DNA of 64,000 bases from Sisyra terminalis (taxonomy: Eukaryota; Arthropoda; Insecta; Neuroptera; Sisyridae): assembly GCA_958496175.1 (NCBI GenBank), contig OY292280.1, forward strand, positions 11,222,001 to 11,286,000. Reading direction: 5' to 3'. The notes beneath the pieces are model-generated. The model had not been told where the DNA came from. It did no database searches and saw only the letters and a list, made by a program, of their open reading frames with translations. A program made the translations under genes and the position numbers. Positions 40,058 to 51,994 of this stretch are shown here, piece after piece (positions within the stretch are counted from its first letter, which is position 1; each line of letters starts with the position of its first letter).

Positions 40058-43000
40058 TTATATATTAAACCTGCGTCTGTGTAAAAACGATGTAGATTTG
40101 GGTAAAATTTGAAATTGGCCAATGTCGTCATAATGTTCTTCGTCCGGTTCTTCGGTGGCGCTTGCGTAATAGGTGCCAGTGCCGACTTCGTCGTAAATAT
40201 ACGACTCGTTTGATAATCTTGCAGGTATCTGATTGGATTCCGTTTCCACATCCATGTACAAACCTTCATTTTCCTGGTCGATGTCATCGGGTGGTTGTGG
40301 TAAACGTCGCAAATTTTTTTTGCTCACCGTACAAGTGGGCGCCGTTTGCATGGTAGTTTTCGCCCGATTTATGCACGCCACCCATTGCTGCATATCTTTG
40401 GGCGTTAGTGCCATCAACTGATACGATTTATTTCCCTCAACAATCGAAATCAACTCGAAAGATGACAACTTTTTGTCATCCTTCGTCCCCATTAATGGAC
40501 TAGCTCGGTAGTCCAACATATTTAAGAATTTATTTGGTTTATCGTCCTTTTCACTTCCATAAAACAGCAACCAAATGTCCAAAAGTCCAACGAAATATTT
40601 TCGAGAAACTTCAACGTACAAAAATACTTTTTCTTTTCGGTTGAGAAGTCCAATCTAAAATGTTTCAAAAGTTAATTATACTTCTAATTACCTTCTTTGT
40701 TTAAAAGGATTATTTATGGCATTATTTGATTCATTTAAATTTCAGATGTTCGAAAAGTAGGAAATAATTATTTAATTCCCGATTTTTTTACTAATAAAGT
40801 TCACGGACGATGAAAAATCGTTGGAAGTTCTCAGAAGATATTTCAGCTTTAGACGTTTTATTTTCCAAATTGGCAACCTTCCGATGTCTATTGCAACTTC
40901 ATCAGGCATTTTGGATCACTATCTCATCTAATTAAATGATTTTGGACTGAAACTAAAACGTTTTTGTGATCCAGGACGCCTGATGAAGTTGCAATAGACA
41001 ACGAAACGTCGCCTAATTAAGTAACCTGAGTTTACTTCTTCAATTTAATAATCAAAACTTTGACTACTATGGCCTTTACTCTATTAAAATTGGATTTTAC
41101 GTCGTATTTTTGAAAGTTATCCTTGAGAAGGTTGTGAATTGATTTCTGGTGTTTTAAGAATGTTGGTTGGAATGGAAAGAGTTTAAAATCCGGTTTGTAT
41201 CTTCAAAAACACTTTAGATGTAGTTTATACAATATATATAATACAATTGACAAAAGTAAACTATAACTTGGCAATCGAAATACGTATCTGAGCAACACGT
41301 CAATAATTGTTTGACTTATTGTTCAAATTTATGTTTATAGTTTACTTTTGTAAATTACATTACATAAATAAGATATTATATACACCGTATAACTGTTCAA
41401 AACCAGTGAAAAAATAATTATTTTCGATACATATACGTAAAGTGAGGTTTTCTAGTAGGATGAAATTGATGCACGAGCTAAAGGGACTGATCATACACAA
41501 CGAGATCGAGTTCGCTGTGTACCCCCACGAGGCCGCCAGGCGAGTGGGGGTAGGCGCACGAGATCAAGTTGTGTATGATCAGTCCCTTTAGCAAGTGTCT
41601 CAATTTCGTCCTACTAGGTACCTCACTTTAAGTATAAGTATCGAACAAAATTTTTTGTAACGACTGCTTCTAAAGTTCAACAGAAAGAGATTGAGAAATA
41701 AATTATTGTTATTTATATATGAAAAATTTCAACTCTATAGTAAGAATAATTTATAGAAAATTTATGAATAAAAACAACATTTTAGTTTAAACTACAGTCT
41801 AAATAATTACCTATATTAATTATTTCTTATCAAAGTTTATTTAAGTATCAATTTATTTTACTTTTTCGCAGTTATTTACTTTCGCGCACGCTTTCTCTAC
41901 TTTCACGCACGCTTGCCACCACGGCTCTTTACTCCCGCCACACAACGCACAAAAGTTCAACTTTAAAAGCAGTCGTTACAAAAAACTAATTTGACTTTAC
42001 ATTAAATTTTTTTTGCAAGAACAATTTAAAAAAAATTATACGAAAAGTTAATTTTCTCGAACGTTAGAATGTATACATAAAAACTGTTTAAATTGATGAA
42101 TAGTTTTACAATGGCTTGAAATAGTTAAAATAGTTTTGAATTAGGTTTTCATTAAATTTCCTTATTTTCACTATTTCTATATTATTATTAGCATTTGCTA
42201 TCCCTGTTAAAAGAAGGGATTTTGAAATCATTATTTCTAATGGGTTGAAACGATTTCTAATGGGTTTTTGAACATTAAAACGTCTATAAATGGCGAAAAT
42301 GCAACTGTAATATAGATTGAATGCTAAGAAATTAGTTCTAAAGCTCGATATTTACTTTTTTAATTATTATTTACCACCGCCTTATGACTGCTAAGGTCTT
42401 TAGCAACTCTAGGGTGAATAAAAATCGATAAATATCGAAAATTTATCGATTCAAGGATCGAACCGAACATCTACTAGTTTTGGAGCGGCCACCTAGACCA
42501 CTCGGCCATCAGTAGGCTGATTTTTCACTCAGGCGTGATTTAAATTGTAAAATAACTAGTTAATTCCTTTACTTACTTTTACCGCCATTGTGCATAACTG
42601 TTGTGCGGATAAATTATCGTATTTACAAATTTTTAAATTTCGTTCTATCGGTTCGATTGATTCTATTACTATTTTTGAGTTAATTGAATCCGGATTTTCG
42701 TAGGATTGATCTTCATTTTCGTTGGGATCGATATATTCGTTTGATTTGGAGTTGTCAGCCAAAACGTATTCGTTAATCGTTGAATTCGTTTCTGAAAAAT
42801 AAATTAAATGAGTTTTTTTTGCAAAAAATATCATTAGTTACTTTCCTGTTGAATTTTTTTTGTTTCTGTTCAAAATCTGGGGAATTATAACAATTGTTAA
42901 AACAATTGTAACAATTGTTATGTCCTTGTAGTTAATTAATTTATGGTTTTATAATTCAAAATTGAAACATTATGAATTGCAAAAAGGCAAAGTAATTATT

Positions 43001-44840
43001 TTGAACTGTTATTTTGTAATTATATATTTTGTTGTATAAGAAGTTTAAATAAAATGTTCAATAATCAAAATAAGATTTTTTCGCTGACTTTGAACAGTTG
43101 TACTGTGTATACAATATATCGAATATATTGTGGTCCAATTTATGTAGTATAATTTAATATAATAATATAAAAAAATCATACCATAAACATAAATTTGAGC
43201 AAAAGTTCAAACAAAAATATTCGTGACGTATTACCCAGATACGTATTTCGATTGCCAAGCAATCTTCCTCAGTGGTCACTAAGTAGTTTTGATCACTCCG
43301 TAACTGCTTTGTGATGATTCTCTGATGCTTTGTGAATAATCACAAACCAGTTACGGAGTGATCCAAACTACTTGATGACCACTGAGGAAGATTGCTTGGC
43401 AATCTAAATACGTATCTGAGCAATACGTCACAAATATTTTTGTTTGAACTTCTGTTCAAATTTATGTTCATGGTATGATTTTTATATATTATTATTGTAA
43501 CTATGAAAAATAAAAAAAAATTATCAAAAACTAATCAATTTATTCTTATTAATAATCAATTGTTCATTAAAAGTTTAATTTTTGTGTATTATGATCTTAG
43601 TTTTGTCAACAAATCGATTTTTATGATTAATTTATTGATTTTGAAAATCGATTCTTCTGACTCTTTGTTGATTCTTTAATGGTTTGTGAATCATCACAAA
43701 TCAGTTACGGAGTGATCCAAACTACTTGATGACCACTGAGGAAGATCGTTTGGCAATCAAAATACGTATCTGGGCAATACGTCACGAATATTTTCGTTTG
43801 AACTTCTGTTCAAATTTATGTTGGTGGTATGATTTTTATATATTATTTTATTAAATTATACTACATAAATTGGACCGCAATATATCCTATATATTGTATG
43901 CACAAAATGTTCAATGTTTTTTAAGTTAATGTGGCATGTCATTTCTTTAGGAATAAGTTTTAGCAAAATTTTTTTCATTCAAATTAATAGATTGATCCTT
44001 GATTCATAGGTGAATCATATGTAACAGAAATGAGGAAATTCAACTCTTGGTAAATACATCAAGGGTATTGGGTAATTGAAATACGTATCTGGATGAAATC
44101 CAGTATAATATTTTTTACTATTTATAACAATTAGTATTTGATAAATAATTAATGCAAAGATAGATATTTTGTATAAAATTGAATGGAAATTTAAAAAAAA
44201 GAGGCAAAATTGAGTTTAAATGAAGAGTTGTTGGTTTTTATGGGGAAAACCCTATAAAATTTTTATCTAAAACATTTGATATAGAAATGCAATTGGCGGT
44301 GTTTTGAATTCATTTTGAATGCACTTTTGCCCGAAAGATGTTAAAATAATACCAAAACCGATTTTGAATATAGAAACAAAGGTTTTTTTTTAGAAGCATA
44401 CAAACCTTCGATACTAATCTTTTGCATATTTAAATAGTGGCCAAAATCAGCATCCGCTTGGGTTTTCTTAATTAATAGATTTGCTTGTTCTTGTATCGGT
44501 GGAGGTAATTTGTGCATGATTGATGTCAAAAAATCACACATTTCTGAAAATTGAAAACAATTATTCATAGTCTTTATCAGTCCTGTACGAACGATACCGG
44601 AAATTACTCAAAATGATTATTTTTTTAAATGAAATAAAAATAACAAAAAACCAACTTCCGTTGATATCTCATCGAAATTGAATCATTAATAAGTAGTAAT
44701 AAAAATCAAATTTTATTGAACTAATCAAATTGTCTTGAGTTTGATAATTAATCGATTGATTTTTTTCACTTTTTCCACTTACCTCTGAGTAAATTACTCA
44801 AATTGAATAAATGATTATCGCTATTATGGTCATTTTCCAT
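40058..44840 (-). CDS. PH-domain adaptor, SKAP-like
   Basis: Exons (5' to 3'): 44840-44783, 44543-44406, 42791-42577, 40654-40058; 1008 nt, 335 residues. All junctions are GT-AG and keep frame. Residues 1-65 (from MENDHNSDNH, then NLLREMCDFLTSIMHKL) look like a helical N-terminal region. The middle is acidic with tyrosine motifs (NEYIDPNE, SYENPD). The last exon encodes a PH domain from IGLLNRKEK to the C-terminal helix with WVACINRAK, followed by LYMDV, YIYDEV and YDDI tyrosine sites. This order matches Src kinase-associated phosphoproteins, but the SH3 domain they end with is absent. Such proteins link membrane phosphoinositides and tyrosine kinases to actin and adhesion. Another PH adaptor (for example AFAP-like) is possible. 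The start was chosen because it is the first ATG in frame, preceded by CTTCAAA. Confidence 0.75.
40860..41040. mobile_element. Hammerhead foldback in the last intron (family O)
   Basis: Left arm on the minus strand (CTGATGAAGTTGCAATAGAC near 40917-40898) and intact right arm on the plus strand, about 60 bp apart. The left one has lost its GAAA. Confidence 0.75.
40966..41021 (+). ncRNA. Type I hammerhead ribozyme motif
   Basis: CTGATGA 40980-40986, stem II GTTG/CAAC with loop CAATAGA, GAAAC from 41003, GTC triplet. Stem I is short (GC/GC), so activity as a dimer is more plausible than as a monomer. Confidence 0.65.
41218..41425. mobile_element. Family A fragment without CTGANGA
   Basis: Has GGCAATCGAAATACGTATCT (41272-41291) and the ATAACTGTTCAAA terminus but no left hammerhead half. 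Confidence 0.6.
41426..41992 (-). mobile_element. Composite ACGACTGC TIR / AAAGTGAGGT foldback element, copy 2
   Basis: Reverse-oriented partner of 22738-23330, with the same junction TTGTAACGACTGCTTC next to GTATCGAACAAAATT. Confidence 0.8.
42440..42525 (-). repeat. tRNA-like sequence (SINE head or tRNA pseudogene)
   Basis: Minus strand TGGCCGAGTGG (42508-42498) matches an A box of Leu/Ser-type tRNAs, and GGTTCGATCC (42464-42455) matches a B box, with tRNA-like spacing. The acceptor stem does not pair well, so a functional tRNA is unlikely; an AT-rich tail follows. Confidence 0.6.
43060..43905. mobile_element. Palindromic foldback element (family A, copy 5), rearranged
   Basis: One left arm and two right arms. 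The second right arm (43665-43900) is separated by the 190-bp module shared with 15.06 and 16.9 kb. In the right arms GAAA has become TAAA and AAAA, so only the left ribozyme core is intact. Confidence 0.8.
43229..43284 (-). ncRNA. Type I hammerhead ribozyme motif
   Basis: Minus strand CTGAGGA (43272-43266), stem II GATTGC/GCAATC, GAAA (43249-43246), TACGTATC. Confidence 0.7.
43895..44110. repeat. Segment duplicated at 51.29-51.50 kb
   Basis: GCACAAAATGTTCAATG through GGTAATTGAAATACGTATCT recurs after family A copy 6, so the copies expanded together with their flank. Confidence 0.8.
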
Positions 44841-45678
44841 TTTGAAGCCTGAAGAAAACTAAATTTCTTTCCAAAACAATCTCTCAATTACTATCTCATT
44901 TAATATGCACTTGGTTCAATTAAGTTTAATTACTAATGAGAAATGATAAACGCACAGCGAATTTCGCACAATTAAAATTTCACTTAGTCTTCCGACAAAA
45001 CAAAAAACGTAAGAAAAATTAAAATAATTAAAAACTTTTTTTTTCTTATTTGTTTAGAAAATTTCTTAAGGAAGTTTCACGTAAAAGTTTAATTGTTCAT
45101 GTTGCTGCTTCAAGTGTGTATTAATAAATGAAACCTCCTGCAATGATAATTGAATTAATTTGGATTTATGATTGTAGGGAGGAACCATTTAATGATACAA
45201 TCAATTGAAAATAATTAAATTGAAAAAAAATTGATAAAAATGATCATGAAAATTTTTTTTTGTCATTCAAACCGTTATTTTTGCATAAAAATACAATTTT
45301 CTTAGGAAAATATTAATTTTTCTGGTTTTGAACAACGCCATCTAGCGAGAAAAGATTTATACCAAAAAGAGGTTTAAGTCTTGAGTGGATGAATTCATGC
45401 CTTGCTTATAATGGAAACTCATCAGTGAGAAAACGAAAAACGTATAAGAAAGTATTTGATGAATTTAAATTTAAAAAAAAACACTACGTTCAACTCAAAA
45501 CACCAATTTCCTAAGAGCTTTTCGACTAAGGAAACCTAAAAAACAAGGATAACTGTTAATATTTTATGCTTAAAGGAAAAGAAATCATTCATAAGAAGTT
45601 TAAAAAAAACGATCGAAACTTTGGTTTCAGCTACATGAAGATATATGTTGGTCATTAAAACTAATATTTAAAAAAATC
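44841..45678. other. Upstream region of the PH-domain gene
   Basis: AT-rich. CGCTAGATGGCGTTG (minus strand, about 45355-45341) is one of several TAGATGGCG words in this part of the window. No gene seen. Confidence 0.4.
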
Positions 45679-45902
45679 GGCTCAAGTGTACTTTAGCACA
45701 CCCACAATCTGACAACGCTGCATTTTCGACTTTGTTTTTAATTTAATTCGCGATATTTTTGTTATTTCAATGCTAATATGGTGTAATTCTCTCTTTTGTG
45801 GTTAATTTTTCATTATGGACCGATTTAATCACGTATTAAATTAAAAAATAGTCGAAAATGCAACGTTGTCAGATTGTGGGTGTGTTATAGTAAACATGAG
45901 CC
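45679..45902. mobile_element. AACGTTGC palindromic MITE
   Basis: GGCTCAAGTG to ACATGAGCC, flanked by AAAAAATC and AAAAATTC. Confidence 0.85.
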
Positions 45903-45968
45903 AAAAATTCTTGAGATTTGCTGATAATCGAAAAAAAAAACGATCGAAATATTTAGAATATTCTGTAA

Positions 45969-46527
45969 CTAGTAGTTGCCCGTTGCATTCGCAACTAAAG
46001 GTTTTATCTCAATAAATTGTTTAATATGAGATAATGTAGAGTTAATCAACAATCAAAATTTTAAATTTAATAATCAGTGTTGTTAATATAAAAAAAACTT
46101 TATCTAAAATTATATTAAGAAATAAAATATAAGTGTTTCTTTTTTTATATGATTTTATTAACATTTTAAATAGCGTTATTTCACTAAATTAGTATGAAAG
46201 TTTAATACTTATGTAGTACTTATACTAAATAGGCGATTTTAAATTTTGGTTCGTTTTTCAACAATCAAACTTTTTAAAATCTATTTTATTTTATGAACCA
46301 ATGGTTGTGATCTGGAGTAATTATATATTCGGAAGAAAAGCATTAAGGTAGCAATTTTTTGCCATATATTTGCCATATACTGTCAATTCAAATATAAAAT
46401 CTTTCATACTAACTTTTTTTCGGTATTTAGAACAATTTGAAAATCAATTATTGTTATTGAAAATAAATAAAATATTCGTATTTACTTCCACGTTTTCCAT
46501 CTATTTCCAACAATTTTGTATAAACAA
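45969..46527 (-). mobile_element. Helitron-like 3' part
   Basis: On the minus strand the sequence ends GCAACGGGCAACTACTAG followed by T, a hairpin plus CTAG as in Helitron 3' ends. The internal segment (for example GAACCAATGGTTGTGATCTG) resembles 62.9-63.2 kb. The 5' part is interrupted by the next element. Confidence 0.55.
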
Positions 46528-47597
46528 TAGGGTGTCCGTTATTTCCCAAATTATTTTTTTTACAGTGATCGCCCCCTGAATTTTTAGTTTAAGATATAAA
46601 AAAAATTATCCAATACAATTAAGCTCTTAATTTCTTGATTATACCGTGCGGGAATCATGTTACTTTTACCATTTAAATAACATGGGATTATTTGACTTTT
46701 TACTTTTAATTTTTTTTCTCAGAAACAAATGGATCAAAAAATTTAAGATTAAATTATTCTGACGTAAAATTTAACGCTCTACAAAAAAGGTTTCTTATGA
46801 ATTTTCGATTAAATCACTTCATTAAAAGTTATTCAACATTTAACTTGTGCCTAATATAAATCTTGCAATATTTTCAACTTTTTGCTCATTTTTACTTTTT
46901 AAACTATAAAATTATTGGAAGAGAAGATAAAAATTATTATCATTAGAGCGCCAGTGATTATTTGTGTTAATTTTATGGCTTGAATTGAAAATGGAACAAA
47001 AAATCATTTTTTGATAATTAAAACAGGTGACATAAGATCCGAATTCGCTATAGTCGTGAAATTCAATTTATCCAGCATAAATTTTCGTACTTTAATCAAT
47101 ATTTTGTACCTACGAAGTGAATTTTATACTAATTAATGAGACTATCGACAAAAGTTCAATTAAAATTCGAATTTTTACCATTTCCTCTGACGCCATCTAT
47201 GAGAAATTTCTTAGTACTTGTAGTCAACAAATTAAATGTTGAATAAATTACAAAAAAAAAAATTAATCAAATTAATTCAAGTTAAATGTTGAATAACTTT
47301 TAATGGAGTGATTTAACCGAAAATTCATATGAGACCTTTTTTGTAGAGAGTTAAATTTTACGTCAGAATAATTTGATCATAAATCATTTCATTCATTTGT
47401 TTCTGAGAAAAAAAATTAAAAGTAAAAAGTCAAATAATCCCATGTTATTTAAATGGTAAAAGTAACATGATTCCGGCACGGTTTAATCAATAAATTAAGA
47501 GCTTAATTGTATTGGATAATTTTTGTTGTATCTTAAACTAAAAATTCAGGGGGCGATCGCTGTAAAAAAATCAATTTGGGATATAACGGACACCCTA
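46528..47597. mobile_element. TAGGGTGTCC foldback transposon
   Basis: Ends TAGGGTGTCCGTTAT and ATAACGGACACCCTA, long mirrored arms (ATTCAGGGGGCGATC and others), flanked by ATAAACAA and ATGTACAA (8 bp, two differences). Terminus and target size resemble the TAGGGTGA family. Confidence 0.88.
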
Positions 47598-48681
47598 ATG
47601 TACAACGTCCAAATGTTCGAAATCGAATAGCCTTTCAGTCATGTTAACTAACATAAAAAAGGTCATTATTTTTTTTCGTTTTACATTTGTATTTTCAAAT
47701 ATAATTGCACATTTGTGTCGATAAAATTTGGAAAGTGTTTTCCTTATACGATGCAGATATATAATAAGAAAGGGTTTTTGAAAATTATTCCCCTAAAAGA
47801 GTGAAAAACGGTAGCCAAGTTTGTAAGGGATAACGTTTAATAAATAATCGAAATTTCAAATTTAATAACCAATCAAAGCTCGTTAAAAGCGAAACGTTAT
47901 TACTGCTTAATATAAAACAAATTTGACTTATTATTAGAAACAAAAACTTAGGGTCTGCTTAAAAATTTAAACTCTGATAAGTAGATATATCTGAAAAGGT
48001 TAAGTTAAGTTTATAAGTGAGCATTATGTTTTTTGGCTTTCACATATTGTAAACCTGAAAATCCGAAATACGTATTCACAAATAAATACATTAGTGAGTG
48101 AGTACCCTTACCAACATTTTGAATGTGTAAGTGGGGATAACAGAGCGCATGCGCATAGCCCATTCTGCACTATAAGATTATTTGAACTAAAGCTATTACG
48201 AGTTATTACCAGAAAAGTAGTCAAAAAACATCAAAAGTTTTTTAAGTCCTTAATCTCTTTTTTCGATATTATTGATTAACATTATAATATTTAATAATTT
48301 ATATAATTTATATTGGTGACATCAAATTGGTCAGCTAGAATTAAAAAAATATTATAACAAAGGAGATTGAAAAGTTTAGATGTTTTTCGACTAATTTCAC
48401 AAATTTATACTTAAATTTATAAAAAAACAATTCTATTCGAATTCTATCGAGATCGAATTAAAATATAAATTTAATAATCTTTAACATCTACCAATATATA
48501 TTGTAACATAAAGGCGTTTTTGGGATTTTGTTGACAAATATTTAAAGGACATATATTGGTGAATATAATTTGAATTTTTCCGAGAAACTTAAATGGAAAT
48601 GAAATTGAGAAATTTTTATATAATTAAATTGACATTAAATTTTATTATAAAACTACACTTTGTTAACAATTTTTATTATAG
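47598..48681. other. Intergenic spacer, no gene seen
   Basis: AT-rich without supportable features. Confidence 0.4.
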
Positions 48682-49614
48682 TAGGGTAGAGTGGGGCTTA
48701 AAAGTCCGCGGATGTAAAGGTCCACCATGGGTATCTAAAATACAAGGGGCATATTGCTCTATTTAACTATAATAGTAGGGATGAGGAAGTATAATAAGCA
48801 ATTTGAGAGGCCACCCAGGTAGTTAAGCTACATCACAGATAGGAAATTTACGAAGGCACCTGGATATTTTAACGAAAGTAAAATTTTTAATTATTATTAT
48901 TTTTGGTTTCCAGCAGTAATATTGCTTTGACTTGACTAAAACATAATTTAATAGTATATGAGATTTAGTGGTATTTCAGGATTTATTATTAGTTTTTAGC
49001 TAATTTAAACAGTAAACTAGTTATAACCTAGTAACACTTCAACATAACTGGGGTAAAAAGGTCCACGTGGACCTATTCCTTACCCAACCACGTGAAGGTT
49101 GGATTCAACGCAATATTTGGTAGCAATGGGTCCATGAAAACTATATTTCTTATATAGGAAATTATGAATTTGATTAAGTTAAGATAAAGATTTTAAAAAA
49201 ATATTACTTTTGTCACAATTGATGTCAATATTATTATAATGAAAAAAGAGTTTTAAGTTATGTTAATAATTACAGTAATAAAATTTTCCAAACGAAAATC
49301 CAGAAATATTTCATTGATTCAAATACTGTTATTAATTCATAACACCGGTCAGATACTTAAAATAAATACAGGACCTTTTTGCCCCTTAGCCGTCCCTTTT
49401 GCTCCTACTAAGGGGCAAAGAGAGACAAACGACAAGATCTAGAAGAAATGTCCAATGACAAACTTCTATATGGATGATTCCATTAAAAATTAAATTAAAC
49501 ATGGCCAGATATTTGTTTATTTGGCTTGTATTATACGTTTCAAATTAATAGGGTTGGTTTTCACAATATATTACAGAATAGTAAAATTGGACCTTTAAAC
49601 CCCACCGTACCCTA
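48682..49614 (+). mobile_element. TIR transposon (TAGGGTAGAGTGGG), uninterrupted copy
   Basis: Ends TAGGGTAGAGTGGGGCTTAA and TTTAAACCCCACCGTACCCT. Relative of 21386-22577 without the nested MITE. No transposase frame. Confidence 0.8.
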
Positions 49615-49644
49615 ATTTAGACACTTAACATAAATATGGTTGTT

Positions 49645-49815
49645 TTCATAAACAACTCATATTTCTTAAAGACAGATGATTATGGCGTAGACTTCTGCTT
49701 GGAATACTGTGGGCATTTTGCCCAGGCCTGTGAATATTCGTTTCCTGGGATTTGCCCCCCATATTCCAGCGCCTACGCCATCATTTGTCTTTGATCCGTC
49801 AGTGAACCAAGCTGA
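49645..49815 (-). pseudogene. Non-LTR retrotransposon RNase H remnant
   Basis: Minus strand translates to WFTDGSKTNDGVGAGIWG, then VFQAEVYAIIICL, with a stop and drift after it. TDGSK, GAGIW and FQAE-AI are signature blocks of the RNase H domain of jockey/R1-like elements. Only this piece survives. Confidence 0.82.
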
Positions 49816-50804
49816 GTTTATACTTTTGTCTCAGTAAATTTATCTTTTAAAACTATTTAAAATCTTATTTATTGACAATAATTCAGAGTTTAGTTTTATT
49901 TTTATCTCATAGGTGGCACTACAAACTTAAGCTGTTTCGAATGGAATTAAAGTGGTAACAGTTCACTCTTCATAACATAGATGGCGCAACAAACTTAAGA
50001 GCTTTGGTTAATATACTTACTATTTTATATTGTTAAAATTGAACAATTATTTGAGTTATTAAAGGCAAATTACAACAAAAAGCAATACTTGATAAATGTG
50101 GCATAATGATTTCATTATTTCTTTCCTTTTGTAAATAAGTATGAAAAAGCTATTTGACCATATTATTCTTATGATACGAAAATTGTACGATTGACAAGTT
50201 ATAAACTTATTTTGAAATTTACAATAAATATTTTAATTTCCTTTTTCATCATTCGATTTTCAAAAATCAATACGATGGCATTTGATTACAGTAAAGTAGA
50301 ATAGTATTTGCTCATATGTAAATCAGGCTGAAATTTCATTCATTTAACTAATTATTCGATGATGGAGGGAATTTTACAAATTGAAAAAATTAGATAACAG
50401 TATTAAAATGTTTCCATGTTTTTCGACAACTTTTCCGGGTGCAACATGGAGTGGCCAGGCTTAAAACTTATGTACTAATAATTCTCATGAGACTTAATAC
50501 AAAAAAAAAATATATTTTTCTATAGAAGTAATTGGTATATCCTGCTAATTTCTCTTTTTTTTTTGATTTTTAATGCAATAATATTTAATAAGAATTAGTA
50601 AGTAAAGTAAGTAACAAAGTATATTAAAATGTTTTTCAACCGAATTTTACTATCGAATATATAGGTTTTATATATTTTTGGTAACATAATTATTTCGATC
50701 GAGAAGTCCTCAATTTTTAAGAATTCATATGTGAATATCTGATTATAGTGAATCGCACCTGAGTTGAATTAAGTTTAACAAAAAAAAAACCTTGCAACCT
50801 TTCA
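49816..50804. other. Intergenic spacer
   Basis: Contains ACATAGATGGCGCAAC near 49975 and a related ATAGGTGGCACTAC near 49911. No gene seen. Confidence 0.4.
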
Positions 50805-50965
50805 AAATAAAATTTTTTCGCTGACTTTGAACATTTAAACTGTGTATACAACATATAGGATATATTGCGGTCCAATTTATGTAGTATAATTTAATATAAT
50901 AATATATAAAAATCATACCATAAACATAAATTTGAGCAAAAGTTCAAACAAAAATATTCGTGACG

Positions 50966-51020
50966 TATTGCCCAGATACGTATTTCGATTGCCAAGCAAT
51001 CTTCATCAGTGGTCATCAAG
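50966..51020 (-). ncRNA. Type I hammerhead ribozyme motif
   Basis: Minus strand CTGATGA (51009-51003), stem II GATTGC/GCAATC, GAAA (50986-50983), TACGTATC. The best-preserved minus copy of family A. Confidence 0.75.
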
Positions 51021-51117
51021 TAGTTTAGATCACTCCGTAACTGCTTCGTGTTGATTCTTTGTTGATTCTTTAATGCTTTGTGAATCATCACAAAGCAGTT
51101 ACGGAGTGATCCAAACT

Positions 51118-51174
51118 ACTTGATGACCACTGAGGAAGATTGCTTGGCAATCGAAATACGTATCTGGGCAATAC
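51118..51174 (+). ncRNA. Type I hammerhead ribozyme motif
   Basis: CTGAGGA 51130-51136, stem II GATTGC/GCAATC, GAAA 51153-51156, TACGTATC before TGGGC. Confidence 0.72.
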
Positions 51175-51293
51175 GTCACGAATATTTTGTTTGAACTTCT
51201 GTTCAAATTTATGTGTATGGTATGATTTTTATATATTGTTATATTAAATTATATTACATAAATTGGACCGCAATATATCCTATATATTGTATG

Positions 51294-51994
51294 CACAAAA
51301 TGTTCAATGTTTTTTAAGTTAATGTGGCATGTCATTTCTTTAGGAATAAGTGTTAGCAATATTTTTTTCATTCAAATTAATAGATTGATCCTTGATTCAT
51401 AGGTGAATCATATGTAACAGTAATGAGGAAATTCAACTCTTGGTAAATACATCAAGGGTATAGGGTAATTGAAATACGTATCTGGACGAAATAACGTTAT
51501 TCCACTAAGACCACTAAGTTTCGAATTCCACTAATTTGTGAGCCTTTAGGGTCAATTTCACATCGCCCGTTTTGACCCAGCTATTCAAAAAGGTCGTTAT
51601 AAGCGTTGTGTACTGATGAGCGAAAACAATGACGTCATGAATCATATGTTCGTCACCAAAATGGGCATTGAGGACACTTAACGGAACGTACCCTTAGGAA
51701 TATCACAGGGGTGCCATAATTTTTCTAGGGTATAGGGTTTAATTCAAAAGGCAAACCTGCAGAAATTGAAATTAAAATAATTCGTTTTTTTAGCATTTTT
51801 CTATTAAAAATATTGAGTAACAAGAATTTTATAAAAACAAAAAAAATGTCAAAATAATTTAGTGAATAGGAGCAACACGTAACCTTACTAACATAAATAG
51901 TAACAATTTTTGTCCTAATTTAAAAGTAATAAGAATAAAAAAGTAAATTTTATACAATTTGGTATACAATTTAATTTCTAAAAACCATATAATT
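51294..51994. other. Downstream region of the zinc-finger gene
   Basis: 51294-51500 duplicates 43895-44110. The following ~240 bases are less AT-rich (GACGTCATGAATCATATG, CACAGGGGTGCC) but not coding. AT-rich sequence up to the stop codon presumably holds the 3' UTR. Confidence 0.4.

Larger units (their letters stand above)
50805..51293. mobile_element. Palindromic foldback element with two hammerhead motifs (family A, copy 6)
   Basis: Both arms intact in the ribozyme part; the right arm ends ATTGTATGCACAAAATG and leads into the duplicated flank (51294-51500). Confidence 0.85.

Noticed and set aside
42440..42525. A functional tRNA-Leu or tRNA-Ser gene
   Set aside because: A and B boxes are present, but I could not pair an acceptor stem or a normal anticodon arm; a SINE head or pseudogene is more likely.
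51612..51628. CTGATGAGCGAAAAC, which looks like a hammerhead core
   Set aside because: Stem II would be a single G-C pair with no loop, and stems I and III do not pair convincingly.
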